A stretch of DNA of 64,000 nt from Phlyctochytrium arcticum (GCA_025602905.1 JAHLKI010000007.1:620001-684000), one strand, 5' to 3'; shown: positions 21,243 through 32,801, counted from the first letter of the stretch. Notes: generated by a model not told the origin, from the letters alone. Program-made: numbers and translations.

Positions 21243-22241
21243 CGGCAACAATTAATTAGTTAGTCACACATAAAAGTTGGGAGTTAGACGGCAGCGACGG
21301 CCCGTGGTTCACTGCGAGGAAAAATCAGCGACGAGTGGGAAAAGGGATGAAGGTTAGTCAGTTCAGAGTCTCAAGGAAAGCACAAACAGGGGGAGAGTAG
21401 GGAGAGTAATAGCTGAATATAAGGGCCAAGTTGAATGACAATCCACAACAAAGACTCTTTGCCTGAGGGGGATAGTTGTTTTCTCCTTCCTATATAGGCG
21501 GGGTAGTCGGGCAATTTCGAAGGGTACATTTTTTGTCGCTTTCAAAGACTTTGAACGTCGTTATCCATCGGCATCCCCGTTTTGTTGGCCTCATTTTGAG
21601 ATGTCAAATTTTGCGCAGAGCGGCCTCATCTGCTTTGTGCGTCAGCACAGGCTAGGTTTATACATTGATGCCTGGACAAATTATGCGTTGCGGAGAGACA
21701 CTTATGGCCAGTTTCACCGAGAGTCGTTAGCGCCGGCCTGGAACCAAAGTGGAACGCTGAGGGAGCGTGGGAAATTACGCGCGTCTTGCGGGCATATGGG
21801 CTGGGATTAAAATTGCTGCGCACCAACGCTTGCATGAAACTTCATGGTGAAAGGTAACCTAATCAAAATCTGCCCTTTTTCTCTCACGCATTTCCGCATC
21901 ACATGGTGCTGGTGCAACCCGTACGGAGAAGAGGCTTCGTGTCCTTAAAACTACTCACACGCCATGTACCAACAAAGAGTAGAGCCATTGACACAAGCGA
22001 AAAATGATATTTACATGAACCAGAACAACCGAAAAAAAATCCATACGCCAGGTGATGGGGAGAGGAAAGAGGGAGAATGGTATACAAGCACCAGAGGAGA
22101 TAAATGTCGAGAGGAAGTAAAAACCAAGATGAGGGCGTGTCTATGTAATAATATTAGGAGTTGGGTGGGGTAAGGGGGAAAAATACGTCTATAGGTCTAA
22201 TACGCCGTGCGCAGAAAAAAAAAGAGAGAAAGGGGTTGGGG
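21243..22241. other. No gene; 3' side of the KCH1-like gene
   Basis: Short frames without domains. The segment next to 22242 is probably the 3' UTR of the minus-strand KCH1-like gene. Confidence 0.35.
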
Positions 22242-23973
22242 TTACCGGAAAGAGTCCTTTCCGTACTGTCGAGTGGTGGGTGGAAGGTAATGACCCGCAT
22301 CACCTCCGCCACGACCCGAGTTGCTGCCGCCACTCGGGCCATACCCGACGTCGGAGTACGTCGTGTAAAAGGAGCTGTCGCCGGCTGCGTAGGGGTCTTG
22401 GGGTGGTGGTGGTTGGTGGTACATCATGGGGGGTTGCTGACGCAAGGGGATGGAGATGCTGGAAGGTGGAGCTCCAAATTCTGATTGTGTGTCAGAATAG
22501 TCGTAATAGGAGCCGGGGGGAGGAGGTTGTTGGTAGGGGGAGGGTCCTCGCTGCGGGGCTCCTTGAGCTAGGCTTTGGACATAGGGATTGGGAAGGGGGG
22601 CGCCGCCGTAAGCTGAGCTGCCCGTCACCGAGCTTGATCCGTACGCTGAAGGGGCTCCCGGCGGATAATATATTTGCTGTTGTTGCTGCTGATACAATAA
22701 AGAAGTGTCGTTGTAGCCGCCCGCGCTACTATAATCTGACCCATCCGCAATAGACTGAGACTCATAGTATGCATACTGCTCTCCGGCTCCCACGTCCACA
22801 TTTGGAAGGGTTGGTTCAGGCCGCGAGGTTTTACCATACTTGGCAATCTCCTTTTGTGCCCGCTTCCGCTCCTGCTCGGCCCGCTTTTTAGATTTTTTGC
22901 GCAAGACCTCTGCGATCCGCTTATCAACTTTGTGACAACAATATTCCTTGAGGTTGCCGCGAATTTGTAAAAGCAATGGTATGTAAATGAAGAAAGCAGC
23001 AACGAGTTGAATCGCGGAAATGGTCCAGATGAGGACGGTGAGAGATGACAGCCACGCTTGAGCCGCGGCCAATTTGTCGTTTTGCGTGATGAGGAGGAAT
23101 CCAGTAGCATCGATAAGTCCGACACTACTCGGGGGCTGACACGTAAAGGTGCTGTTAACAGGTGGGAGTTTGTTGCCGAAAGAATCCGTACTGCAAAATC
23201 CTGCCTGTGAGCCATTGCTCAAGGGCGCTTCTGGCGCGTTCATGGTCTGTTTCAATGAGTCGTAAAGCAGAGCAAAATTGAGACATTGACGCGGAAAATC
23301 GGCCAACAACAGACGCTTCCATCCTGATGAAAACGTTTTAGTCAATGCTAAAGTTACGATCGATCCAACTGTCGCAACTGACCTCTAAAGGTGAAAAATA
23401 CCCAGAAAGCCAACCGATCAATGGGTTTACGTGAGCCTTGGATTTTGTCGAAAAGACAAAAGTGTGGATATGAGCGAATGACATAGTATCTACAGAGAAT
23501 GTCAGAAAAATCGAGATTCAAAATGTCCCTTACAAAAATATGACTTACCGATAAGCTACTGCATTCGTGAATGCATATGAAATATCTCTTGATTTGACAA
23601 TCATCATTGCCTTGCGCCATTCGACAGCAAGTAGGACATATGAAAGTAGTACTGTCGCCATGATGAGCCAGAATCGAGTTTGAGGGTCAATCGGAATCAA
23701 TTGATCTTCCTTCTTGAGCTTGTTTTGCCCATCGCTGACTTGCGGCGCTGTGACTTTATCAATCCCGCTGCTGATCGCCGTGATGATCAGCAAGAGAATA
23801 ACACCCAAATCAGCCATGTAGACGAGGACGGATTTGAGGGTAAAAATAAAGACGGAAGAGTATTCGAGTTGCGTAAGACAGGAATTGTCGACAAAATCGT
23901 CCACATCAATGAGGTCAAATTTGTGACCTTCAATGTGCTCGCGCTTCCATTTGGCAGCACCGCAGCAAGACAT
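22242..23973 (-). CDS. KCH1: KCH1-family plasma-membrane potassium transporter
   Basis: Low-affinity K+ uptake at the plasma membrane is the known role of the fungal Kch1/Prm6 family. Three exons (23973-23549, 23489-23383, 23323-22242) join in frame to 537 residues with GT-AG introns of 59 bp each. Family features: CCGAAKWKRE at the N-terminus, a first membrane segment (YMADLGVILLLIITAISS), a second (FWLIMATVLLSYVLLAVEWRKA), then PHFCLFDKI, LAFWVFFTF, DFPRQCLNFALLY, and a last membrane segment near IWTISAIQLVAAFFIYIPLL followed by CCHKVDKRI. The C-terminal ~200 residues are a basic linker, then a Pro/Gly/Tyr/Gln-rich low-complexity tail that is probably disordered and regulatory. The tail is longer than I would expect for the family. 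The opposite-strand frames here are shadows. Confidence 0.85.
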
Positions 23974-25112
23974 TGCGGGCAGGTCGTAGGGGGGCAGAAG
24001 ACGGGACGAAGGTGGGAGTTATTGTTAATGGTCCAGAAACTTGAGCAAAAGACCTCCGGCACTAGTAATCGAGAGTTGCCGCCAAATTTGCGAATCCCTC
24101 CGCGCCTCCGTCACAGCGCCGATCTATATTGCCCGTCTTGTTTTGCTTGTCGGTGGCCCGAAAGTACACTGCTGGCACCTTTCGTCTTTGAACTGTTCAG
24201 CGATAGAAAATGTCGCCCAGGGCAGGGATGGAAGGAAAGTAGCTTTGACAGTGTCGGCCCGGAAATGCCTGGGGGGTCAAAAGGCTGAAACATCTCGCCC
24301 CCGCCTCCTGCTCTTTAAGGTTAAATCAACTTTAGCATTGTTTGCTCAAAGCTTTGCCGCAAGCTGCGCCGCTGTGTTGCGGCCGCCCAAAGTGGCGCGG
24401 TCGTACCAGCGGAGTTCGTTGCCCGACACATTTGAGTCGATTTGACGGAGCGATCTGCCATCTGCAGAGGCAAGAACACATATCTGCACGAGGCATGGAA
24501 TGTATCGACAAGCTGCTCACCATTTCTTGTGTGATTATCGACTTGGATCTGGGCAATTTAGGTGGCATGCAAATTTCACACTACTCGCGTTCTTCACACA
24601 AGTAGAGCATGTGTATTGGTCAAATGTGTGGGGGATGCAGAAATCGGTACAATGGGCCCTTTAAAATGTCCTTGTTACTTCAATGTAGAGTATACAGGAT
24701 GTCTCCTTCCTGTTAAAGTCGAAACCCAGGCTCCGAGGCGTTGCAGGGCAGATCGGTCGTATGTATGTAAGACGCATCTGTCTTTGGAGAACCAAGAGTG
24801 GCGGCCGTATGGAGCACATACTGACGAAAGAGTTGCATTCAGATCAGCGTCCAGATCCACGCCATTTTGGGGTGTCAAGATTCAACCCCGAGAAGATGAT
24901 GGTTGAAGATTATCCAACAAGTTCTGCCAGTGTGCGTTGAGTCTGGCGTTGAGTGAACTTTCCAACACCCGCGCCGCGCAGTGGCTTGGCCAAGCGAGTG
25001 TTAGTAGTATATATACGGAGCCGGTTTACCCGCAATTGACCACCCTCATTACCCTCCCTCGAACCGCCCTCCATGTCACATTATTGCTGCGCCACTCTCA
25101 CGTAATCGTCGA
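23974..25112. other. Upstream region of the KCH1-like gene and spacer to the MULE
   Basis: No supported gene; several overlapping short frames on both strands have no domain. The proximal part probably holds the minus-strand promoter. The target duplication of the first MULE begins at 25113. Confidence 0.35.
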
Positions 25113-25121
25113 GTCCGATGG

Positions 25122-27868
25122 GGCCGTGACTAGGAATCGTACAGTCGGGCTAGAAATCGTACAGTCGCACAGCCACCTGAAATATCGACTGTCTCTGCGT
25201 TGCTTGAATCTCCGCTCCAGATCCAGCTCGAGATCTCTAGATTCTCGACGCACAGCGCCCTCGTGAGGATCTACCTGCACATACACACTTTCCAAACGCA
25301 TCACTAAAAGTAAGAACCCCAGTTTACGTCTTTCCGCCGATGGCGACGCATTAAACAGGATGGGTTTCCTTCCGTTTGTTGTAGCTCACCATGATCGCTG
25401 GACCGTCCACAGATTCTGCGACTGCAGAAACTGGTGCGGCAGCTAATGCGATTGCTTTCAATTCTCTTGACGAGCTTCTCGAGTATTCCAAGGCTAAAGC
25501 CAAAGCAAATGGAATTGCACTCACAAGAACTAGCAACAACGAGAAGTTCTATCTTCGTTGCTCTCGTTGGGGATCTGTCCGCGAGAAGCAGGAAGCCACC
25601 GTAGACTCAGAGGATCAGAAGAAGCGCAACCGGGGAAGCCTGCGATGCGGGTGCAAATTCCAGCAGTATGTCGCGCAGGACAAGAGAGGGTTAAAGGGTC
25701 CCAAGAATAAGTGGTACCTGCACCAATCCTCCAATGAGCACAACCACGGGAATTCCGCAACCGTTGCATTTGCCGCATATCGGCAATTCAATGATGAGCA
25801 CAAGGATTATCTGAGGCAGCATGCCAGAACAACGGTGAAAGAGCTTGTTCTGTCATTCCGCAGGACCTTTCCGAATCAACCAGTCATTGACAAGGATATC
25901 CGCAACTTTCGCACCCTGGAGCAAATGGAAGCAGCAAAGGGCAGATCTGCCATAGAGTGCTTGTTGGACGGGCTGAATCAACCTGAGTCCAAATATACGG
26001 TTAGCTACCAAACCAGCGATGATGGTGCTCTAACGCACTTATTTTTTGCGCATGAAAAGAGCATCGCTAAATTGCAACAATACCCGGACGTACTGATCTT
26101 AGATTGTACATACAAAACCAACAAGTGGCAGATGCCGCTTTTCAACATCCTTGGTGTGGACGGCACTGGAAAGTCTTTTACCGTAGGTTACGCGTTTTTG
26201 CGAGGCGAAACTGCGGAGGATTACACTTGGGCGTTGAACAATATAGCTGGTCTTTTGGCAGGCAGCCGCGGAATCAAAACTGCGTTTGTGGATTGTGCCC
26301 CTGCTTTGATGAATGCCTTGGAGTCGATCTTTCCAGGTATCTTTTCAGCTTAAACGAGGCTTATTTGTGCTGGGTTATTTACTTTCTTATCAGGAATTAG
26401 TGTCCTGCTTTGTATCTTTCATATTGTGGAGAACGTCGGCGCCCAGCTCGTGCGCAAATACCCTGATGTTACGGACGAAAGCAAGCAAAGTATTATCACA
26501 CTTTGGAACTCAGTCGTCTATGCTGCAACCCTTGAGGACTATGCGGCCGCTGTTCAAGCACTTTGGGACGAACTTGATGACGATTTCCCAATGATACGCA
26601 TGTATCTAGAGGATACATGGCTCGTCCATCATAAGCGGTTTGTGAAGTTTTGGACAAGTCAGGTTCTAACGCTGGGAATTAGGGCTACATCCCGAGTTGA
26701 AGGGTCGCATCGCTGCCTTAAAGACTGGCTTCACAATGGGGTCGGCGACTTTATGACCATATTTGCCGCTATGGATACCTTTATTGACAAGCAGCTCACC
26801 GACATCCAGAACGCATTCGACGTCGAAAAAGACCGTTTGAGTACGAAGATGCGCGAAATCTTGAATGAGACCCATCAGATTCGGGAACATGTCTCGCGCG
26901 TTACTTTCAATGACCACCTCTATGACAGTATTATCCAAGCTCGCACGGAGGGTCCTCTGCAACAGTGCAATCACCAGTACGCCGTCACAATGGGTTTACC
27001 TTGCGCCGACCAAATTCGCTACGAGTACAACCTGACGATCCCACTGTCAGCCATCCATCCGGCTTGGCGATATTATCCTAGCGATACCAATATTGATCCA
27101 TACTGTCCATTCGATGCGACAATGGATCCCTATGAGCGACTAGAAATTGAGCTGGCTGCTGTACGAAAGCGGTTTGATACCTTGCAAACGGCATCCCAAC
27201 GGCAGCGTGCCCTGCAACAACTCACCCAGGTTGGAATCATCAGCGGATCCGTCTTGGTCCCGGTACGGAACAAGCGTGCCGACACTATGGCCCAGCATCA
27301 CGCTTCCAAACGCCAACGAACAGACACCTCAACCCGTGCGGATCCTACGTTGTCGGCGCATGTAGCTAGAGAGCAGCAGGAGCGTGCCGCAACGGCCAAG
27401 GCAGCTACCAGGGCGAAGCCCAAATGTAGCGCGTGTGGATCTATAGACCACAATGCAAAGCGATGCGAAGTAGCTCGCGTGAGGGAGGCTGCGCGCATTA
27501 GGGCTGCCTGTGGTTTACCTGCTGTGACGCCTACTGGTAGTGGTGCTGCTGGTAATGTGGACGACTTTGTTGATGTTAATGGCATGAGTGACCTTAGCGC
27601 TGGTGGTCTAGACGATTCAATTAACGAGGATGTGAGTATACTCATGGACCTGGCGATGAGCGAGTAGCTAGTATCATTGTAGTGTTCGTAGTTCTGTAGT
27701 GTTCTTATTTTCGTTTCGTAGGATGTTTCTTTTATATATATATCTGTGTGTGCCGGTTCGCGCGTTGCGATTATTTCCACGCGAGTCTGACGCAGAGACA
27801 GTCGATATTTCAGGTGGCTGTGCGACTGTACGATTTCTAGCCCGACTGTACGATTCCTAGTCACGGCC
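25122..27868 (+). mobile_element. Intact Mutator-like element (MULE-1)
   Basis: A 2747-bp DNA transposon with perfect 79-bp terminal inverted repeats (25122-25200 and 27790-27868) and a perfect 9-bp target duplication GTCCGATGG (25113-25121 and 27869-27877), the duplication length typical of MULEs. It carries one transposase gene without visible lesions. Each TIR contains two direct copies of AATCGTACAGTCG, possible transposase-binding sites. Identical TIRs, an identical target duplication and an open gene suggest recent or current activity. Confidence 0.96.
25391..27667 (+). CDS. MULE transposase with C-terminal zinc knuckle
   Basis: Catalyses excision and insertion of the element through a DDE active site. 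Two exons (25391-26336 and 26394-27667) flank a 57-bp GT-AG intron and join in frame to 739 residues. An N-terminal FAR1-like DNA-binding region (residues ~20-125, with RCSRWGS and CGCKFQQY, then EHNHGN) precedes the MULE core: D238 in ILDCTYKTNKW, D301 in AFVDCAPALM, LLCIFHIVENV after the intron, and a probable catalytic E in TSRVEGSHRCLKDW. A SWIM-like segment follows (CNHQYAVTMGLPCAD). The C-terminus has a CCHC-like knuckle (CSACGSIDHNAKRCE) and an acidic tail. The intron falls between the second D and the C..H segment. Start chosen as the first ATG with the domain in frame. Confidence 0.92.
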
Positions 27869-27877
27869 GTCCGATGG

Positions 27878-28167
27878 AGGGAATGCCGTCAGATGCAACG
27901 ATTTTTTTATGTGCCTATCGAGTGGAATGACTCCATGGAAAATAATGCCCAACTCTTCATCGAGTAATTATCGAGCGACCATTTTTTTGTCCCTTTCGGA
28001 TTATGTTGGGATTATTTTTTGCGCACCAACCAATGGAGTGCGATAGAAAATAATACGTTTGATACTTGAAAATCATCGAGTGTTATGAAGAGCGTCTCTC
28101 TCCATGATTTCAAAAATTTTCAAAATTTTACAAAACTGTAATGGTTTTGGCCGCAGTTCTCTCAGGA
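27878..28167. other. AT-rich spacer without a gene
   Basis: Contains repeated 'ggaaaataat'/'gaaaataat' segments and runs of A and T. I see no coding sequence. The stretch CTCCATGATTTCA near 28101 recurs near 34414, suggesting a shared decayed repeat. Confidence 0.4.
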
Positions 28168-28173
28168 ACAGAT

Positions 28174-28235
28174 GTCATAGTGCATAACCAAATCCCATAG
28201 TACATATACTATGGGATTTGGTTATGCACTATGAC
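28174..28235 (+). repeat. 62-bp perfect hairpin, left copy
   Basis: Two 27-base arms (starting GTCATAGTGCATAACC and ending ...GCACTATGAC) are exact reverse complements around an 8-base centre. It is followed by AGTGG and two copies of the 11-bp unit. Confidence 0.92.
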
Positions 28236-28713
28236 AGTGGCTATATGCCAGCTATATGCCAGTCCCGCAAAACTGTGAGGTTCAGCTTTTCGGGGAAGCA
28301 GGCCCTTGCAATATCGGAAAGAAGTTGGGCATCATGACGGCGGGGCTGGCGCTCCATGAAGTACAGGAAGCGATTGAAATCTTTTTCACGTTCGGCAGCC
28401 ATTATTACACCCAGCTATAAAAAAGAAACGGCGATAATGAGGTGTCCAACAAATCAACTCCGAATGTCCCAGCTGTTATGTTCTACCTGTTAACTATTTC
28501 AGAACGTTTCGTTGAGGAGGAAATGGACTTTCGTTCTGAGAAAAACCTGATTGCGGATGAGACTTCCTCATGAGAGTGACTGAGACTGAGACTCGACCGG
28601 AGACTCGATGCCGGCGGAGAACTGACACACGTGATACACGCTGTCATTCATCCCTTCATTATTGCGAGGAAGCTCAATCTTCTTGCACTTTTGCCAAACG
28701 ACCGAGACCTACA

Positions 28714-29232
28714 ATGGCACAATACGAGCTTTACCGACGGTCTTCACTGGGCATTGCCCTTACGGATACACTGGACGAGCTGATTACCGAGTCCCATATT
28801 GATCCGCAAGTCGCAATGAAGGTCTTGTCTCAGGTAAGGCAGCTCGTAACCGACATTGTCAAACGGGCCTGCTCACACGTTGTATCTTCCACTTTGCAGT
28901 TTGATATCACCATTGCTGAGGCTCTTCATAACCGAGTCAAGCCAAAAGCCGCCATCAAGGTATTGTTGAAGCACTTATAGTGTTGATTTCTTTGTGACGC
29001 CAGCTGGGAAGCAACCTTGGTTCTCATTTTTCTTGTTGCTTCCCTCTTTTGTGTCTTGTTTTGGGGAACACTACAGGGACATCTTCACGTTTACCGGTTT
29101 TGCGATGACGTGTGGACGTTTATAGTGGATAGGCCGGTGTTTAAATTGGAGGGGAACGAGACAGTATATGCCGATCGGATAAAGGTGGTGGCCTGTACGG
29201 CGAGGGCTCCACCGGGAGTTAAAGCAGATTGA
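28714..29232 (+). CDS. TOA2: Transcription initiation factor IIA gamma (small) subunit
   Basis: TFIIA stabilises TBP on promoter DNA in RNA polymerase II initiation. Three exons (28714-28833, 28900-28959, 29077-29232) join in frame to 111 residues, the normal family size. N-terminal helices: YELYRRSSLGIALTDTLDELI. C-terminal beta-barrel: HVYRFCDDVWTFIVDRPVF, then IKVVACTARAP. Intron 1 (28834-28899) and intron 2 (28960-29076) are GT-AG and fall in phase 0. The gene has no visible lesion, so it is probably functional. It lies inside the segment bounded by inverted hairpin repeats and converges on the Ivy1-like gene. Confidence 0.93.
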
Positions 29233-29490
29233 AACTGATATCGTCGTTGAGATTGTGCGAGGCCCACTGGATTGTGCCAGGTGGTCTACTACATGCACTT
29301 TCAAATTTTGTTAAAAATTCAAAACCGTTGCGCTTTTCAAAGTATTTCAGATAGATTTTCCCATCAAGCGAATCTTTCTAAATTGAATATATGTACATAT
29401 GTTTGCTACGTAATAGAGTCGACTGCAGATTTCGTCGTCCGCTGCGCTAAAAGCCCAACATAATAGTATAGACTACGCCGTCTACGCTCC

Positions 29491-31001
29491 TTACGGGTGG
29501 TGAAGTCTACATAAAACTACCTTAATCCCCGCCCAAATTCCGAAGGGTAAATCAACATCGAACGAACCATGTGCCTCGTCCCAATATTCGTCAAACTCGC
29601 TCATTGAGCCGCTTTCACTCGGCAAAACTTCTGTATTGGGCCCCGTTGGTGTGGCGCTCTCATGACTGACCATAGAAAAACGTCCCTCTCGCCTTGTTTG
29701 ATAATTGCGAGGAAAATCCGACACCTCGCTAAATGCACCGAGCTAACAAGGGCATAAGATATTTTTCCGCATGTTAAAAACCATTGAGCGAACACTAGCC
29801 ATACCTTTTTCAGTCCCTCATATACGGTCTCGTAGTTTTCCAGCTCGGCCCGGACGCCGCTCGCGCAATGTTCCAAAATGTATTCCATGTGCTGATGTGA
29901 CATAATGTCATGCATAGACTGACTTTCGATGGTCAGTCTCTTTACTTCGTCCGCCAAACTCATTCTGACATTCAAAGACTGAATAACGCACGGGTCGATT
30001 GGTAAGGAAAACTATCAAGATGCAACACAAAGGACAACCATCCTACCGATTGCAAAGCCTTGACGTCCCGTGGTTTCTTCTTTCCAAGCTTATGTGCTTT
30101 ATCCTCCTCGATATTTAATCGTTGGACCAATTGCGCAATATGTTTTTTGTTGTCTGCCTGCTTGCTGCTAGCCCGCGCAGCGATTTCTTGCAGATCACGA
30201 CTTAATGGTGCCTCAAATTCCCGCTCCAGCGTCTCCCCCTACCCCACAGGTTAGAACTCAAATCCTCGAAACAGGAAACCCATAGAAAACCCACCCAGGT
30301 TTGGTGCGCATTTGCTATGAGATGCGTACTATCTATGAGAAAGTCTAGGTCGCCTATGACATGTGGTCGCTTGATTGTTGCTGAAAGAATGGCACGTATT
30401 TAGACTATATCACAGACTACAGGAAAGCCTAAGATGACAGACCTGCTGGTACGAATTCAGCAATATCCTCCAACTCTCTGACAAATGTTTCACTAGCAGC
30501 AGCTAAAGCCTGAACTTGGCGCCGGTAAACTGCCAGCGCTTGCACAAATGATTGATACTGCCGCATGGTCAAACGAGGGGGAGGTAGTTGTGCTTTAAGG
30601 AGCTTTGGATCATTCGGCCCCCCTAAACGTCCAGAAGTCATGTCAGCTTTTTTCTAATATGAAATGCCATGCCGCAAATTGAATATCTTACCCGCAACAC
30701 TTGCAGACGAGTCAAATCTCCCAGATGAAAAGGGTGCAATAGCATGTGACGGCTGATGAGGAAATCTCGAATGGCTAGTGGCACCTCTCGGCATGCCAAC
30801 TTGATTCCGCATATGATGGAAGGACTGTAGTGACTGGGTTCCCAATTTCTCGTCAATGCTTATCCCAGAGTCGGCTCCGTGCCGATGAAAGTAGGAGAGC
30901 ACATCCCCCATCGCGGCTGCCGCTTGAGCCTGCTCAGGGGATAGCAATGGTGTAGGATTTGATATGTCATTTTTTGATATCTTGGTCGGTTTTGGTGGCA
31001 T
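29491..31001 (-). CDS. Putative I-BAR (Ivy1-like) membrane-binding protein
   Basis: Ivy1 is a vacuolar phospholipid- and Rab-binding inverse-BAR protein in yeast. I assemble six exons from the ATG at 31001. A Ser/Pro-rich N-terminus (SNPTPLLSPEQAQAAAAMG) is followed after an intron by the helical domain (LTMRQYQSFVQALAVYRRQVQALAAASETFVRELEDIAEF), whose segments should be read as separate helices. Further exons give VIGDLDFLIDSTHLIANAHQ, EREFEAPLSRDLQEI, KQADNKKHIAQLVQRL, DEVKRLTIESQSMHDIM and SGVRAELENYETVYEGL, the layout of fungal I-BAR proteins. An acidic tail (SEFDEYWDEAHGSFD) ends at 29491. Introns are GT-AG and 48-100 bp. The family call rests on helix pattern and a few conserved words; another BAR subfamily is possible. 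Confidence 0.55.
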
Positions 31002-31018
31002 AATAGAAACTCGTGGTC

Positions 31019-31560
31019 AGGGACTTTACCTCGAAAAAAGTGTCACAACTGTCACCTACATGAAGAGTGGAGGGGGATAGATAATAAAAAGTGTCTCTGA
31101 CTCGAGTCATGTAGTAAAAAAAAGTGTCACGAAAAGTGTCACCTTTTTTTGGGATGTTGGATTGGAAGTCCGGTGACAGTTTTTTGGAAAAGGTGACAGT
31201 TTTTGTGACAGTTTTTTTTGGTACCTGACACACTCGATACATGTAGTAAAATAAAAATTAATTAATAGTTTAGTGTAGTGTTTTTATGAAGGGAAAAAAA
31301 AGGTGACAGTTGTGACAGTTTTTTTGTATGTTTATGATTCTTATAAAATTTTTATTTGAGTGAAAGAAAGAATAATGGTTATTCTTCTTCTCAGTAGTGA
31401 AAACCTATATCCCCAGGGACTTTACCTCGAAAAAACTGTCACAACTGTCACCTACATGTAAAGTGGAGGGAAATAGATAATAAAAAGTGTCTCTGACTCG
31501 ATGGATGTAGGGAAAAAAAGTGTCACGAAAAGTGTCACGTTTTTGCTGAATGGGGGAATT
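31019..31560 (+). repeat. Two direct repeats dense in TGTCA/TGACA motifs
   Basis: Segments 31019-31107 and 31417-31510 are near-identical direct repeats about 398 bp apart ('ggactttacctcgaaaaa', 'agataataaaaagtgtctc'). Within and between them the pentamer TGTCA, or its complement TGACA, occurs more than a dozen times, often as GTGTCAC pairs or runs of GGTGACAGTTTT. The stretch lies between the divergently transcribed Ivy1-like gene and the frame at 31692, so it might be regulatory; no factor can be named. Confidence 0.65.
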
Positions 31561-31691
31561 GCGAAAGTGTAGTTTTATCGATAAAACAGAATTGAATTAA
31601 ATCGATAATAGAAAATGTTTATAAAAGGATTTGGAAGTCCCGTAGGAAGGCCGGATCCAATACCCTCAAAAAAGTCTAACCCGGTTAGAAA

Positions 31692-32159
31692 ATGGAGCGA
31701 TTGGAAGAACGAGTATTGGAGTTTATCAATTTGAACGAATCAGAGGAGTTCAAGAAAGCCGACCGCACAGTGAAAAAACATGCATCGGCTCTCGAATACA
31801 TCAAGTGTCAATTCAAAAAGCAAGGAATAACGTCATTATCAGTAAAGGATGGCAAGACTCGGAACAAACTATCATTTGTGATAAGGAAGCAATTACGAGT
31901 GGATGTAAAAGCACTTCCAATGGAGATTAGAGATAGCCACATGGCGGAGATGGAAGTGTGGATAAAGAGTGTGGAAAGGGAAGAGGAAGAGGAAGAGGAA
32001 GAGGAAGAGGAAGAGGAAGAGGAAGAGGAAGAGGAAGAGGAAGAGGAAGAGGAAGAGGAAGAGGAAGAGGAAGAGGAAGAGGAAGAGGAAGAGGAAGAGG
32101 AAGAGGAAGAGGGAGTAGGGGAACCAGTAGCAAAAAAAGTAAAGATAATGGAATTGTAA
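31692..32159 (+). CDS. Small unknown protein with a long poly-Glu tract
   Basis: A 155-residue frame with a plausible globular N-terminus (about 95 residues: ERVLEFINLNESEEFKKA, KKHASALEYIKCQF, IRKQLRVDVKALPMEI), then about 46 Glu encoded by a nearly pure GAGGAA repeat, then a basic end (AKKVKIMEL). I recognise no family. The hexamer repeat keeps the frame open on several frames of both strands, so coding status rests on the N-terminal part only. Confidence 0.35.
   Translation: MERLEERVLEFINLNESEEFKKADRTVKKHASALEYIKCQFKKQGITSLSVKDGKTRNKLSFVIRKQLRVDVKALPMEIRDSHMAEMEVWIKSVEREEEEEEEEEEEEEEEEEEEEEEEEEEEEEEEEEEEEEEEEEEEEGVGEPVAKKVKIMEL
31979..32112 (+). repeat. GAGGAA hexanucleotide repeat
   Basis: About 22 perfect tandem copies of a 6-bp unit, giving poly-Glu on the plus strand and Leu/Pro- or Phe/Leu-rich translations on the minus strand. 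Confidence 0.95.
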
Positions 32160-32295
32160 TAACAATATTTTCAAATTGCAACAATTATAATAAAAATTGA
32201 AAGTCCCGTAGGGAGTGTGGCTTGGCTCGATGAGTAATGGAGGGAGATGACTCATGATTTGTAAGATGACTCGATGTTCGATGGAGCGACCTGAG

Positions 32296-32735
32296 ATGGA
32301 TAGCTGATGGATAGCTGATGAATAGCTGGGTCGCATAGCTGGCATATAGCTGGCATATAGCTGGCATATAGCTGGCATATAGCTGGCATATAGCTGGCAT
32401 ATAGCTGGCATATAGCTGGCATATAGCTGGCATATAGCTGGCATATAGCTGGCATATAGCTGGCATATAGCTGGCATATAGCTGGCATATAGCTGGCATA
32501 TAGCTGGCATATAGCTGGCATATAGCTGGCATATAGCTGGCATATAGCTGGCATATAGCTGGCATATAGCTGGCATATAGCTGGCATATAGCTGGCATAT
32601 AGCTGGCATATAGCTGGCATATAGCTGGCATATAGCTGGCATATAGCTGGCATATAGCTGGCATATAGCTGGCATATAGCTGGCATATAGCTGGCATATA
32701 GCTGGCATATAGCTGGCATATAGCTGGCATATAGC
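32296..32735 (+). repeat. 11-bp minisatellite
   Basis: Starts with variant units (GATGGATAGCT twice, GATGAATAGCT), then 36 copies of GGCATATAGCT from 32341, the last lacking one base, essentially without mutation. Because 11 is not divisible by 3 and the unit has no minus-strand stop, all three minus frames are open through it and translate to the same 11-residue repeat. Two copies lie next to the left hairpin in inverted orientation. Confidence 0.96.
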
Positions 32736-32739
32736 CACT

Positions 32740-32801
32740 GTCATAGTGCATAACCAAATCCCATAGTATATGTACTATGGGATTTGGATATGCACTATGA
32801 C
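32740..32801 (+). repeat. 62-bp hairpin, right copy
   Basis: Inverted counterpart of 28174-28235. The 27-base arms pair with one mismatch around TATATGTA. Confidence 0.92.

Noticed and set aside
22280..22753. 157-codon plus-strand frame opposite the KCH1-like tail
   Set aside because: It is the antisense of a low-complexity Pro/Gly/Tyr tail and has no features of its own.
32296..32735. Possible CRISPR array or centromeric satellite
   Set aside because: The unit is 11 bp, without spacers, and the host is a eukaryote. The array is far too short to call a centromeric satellite.
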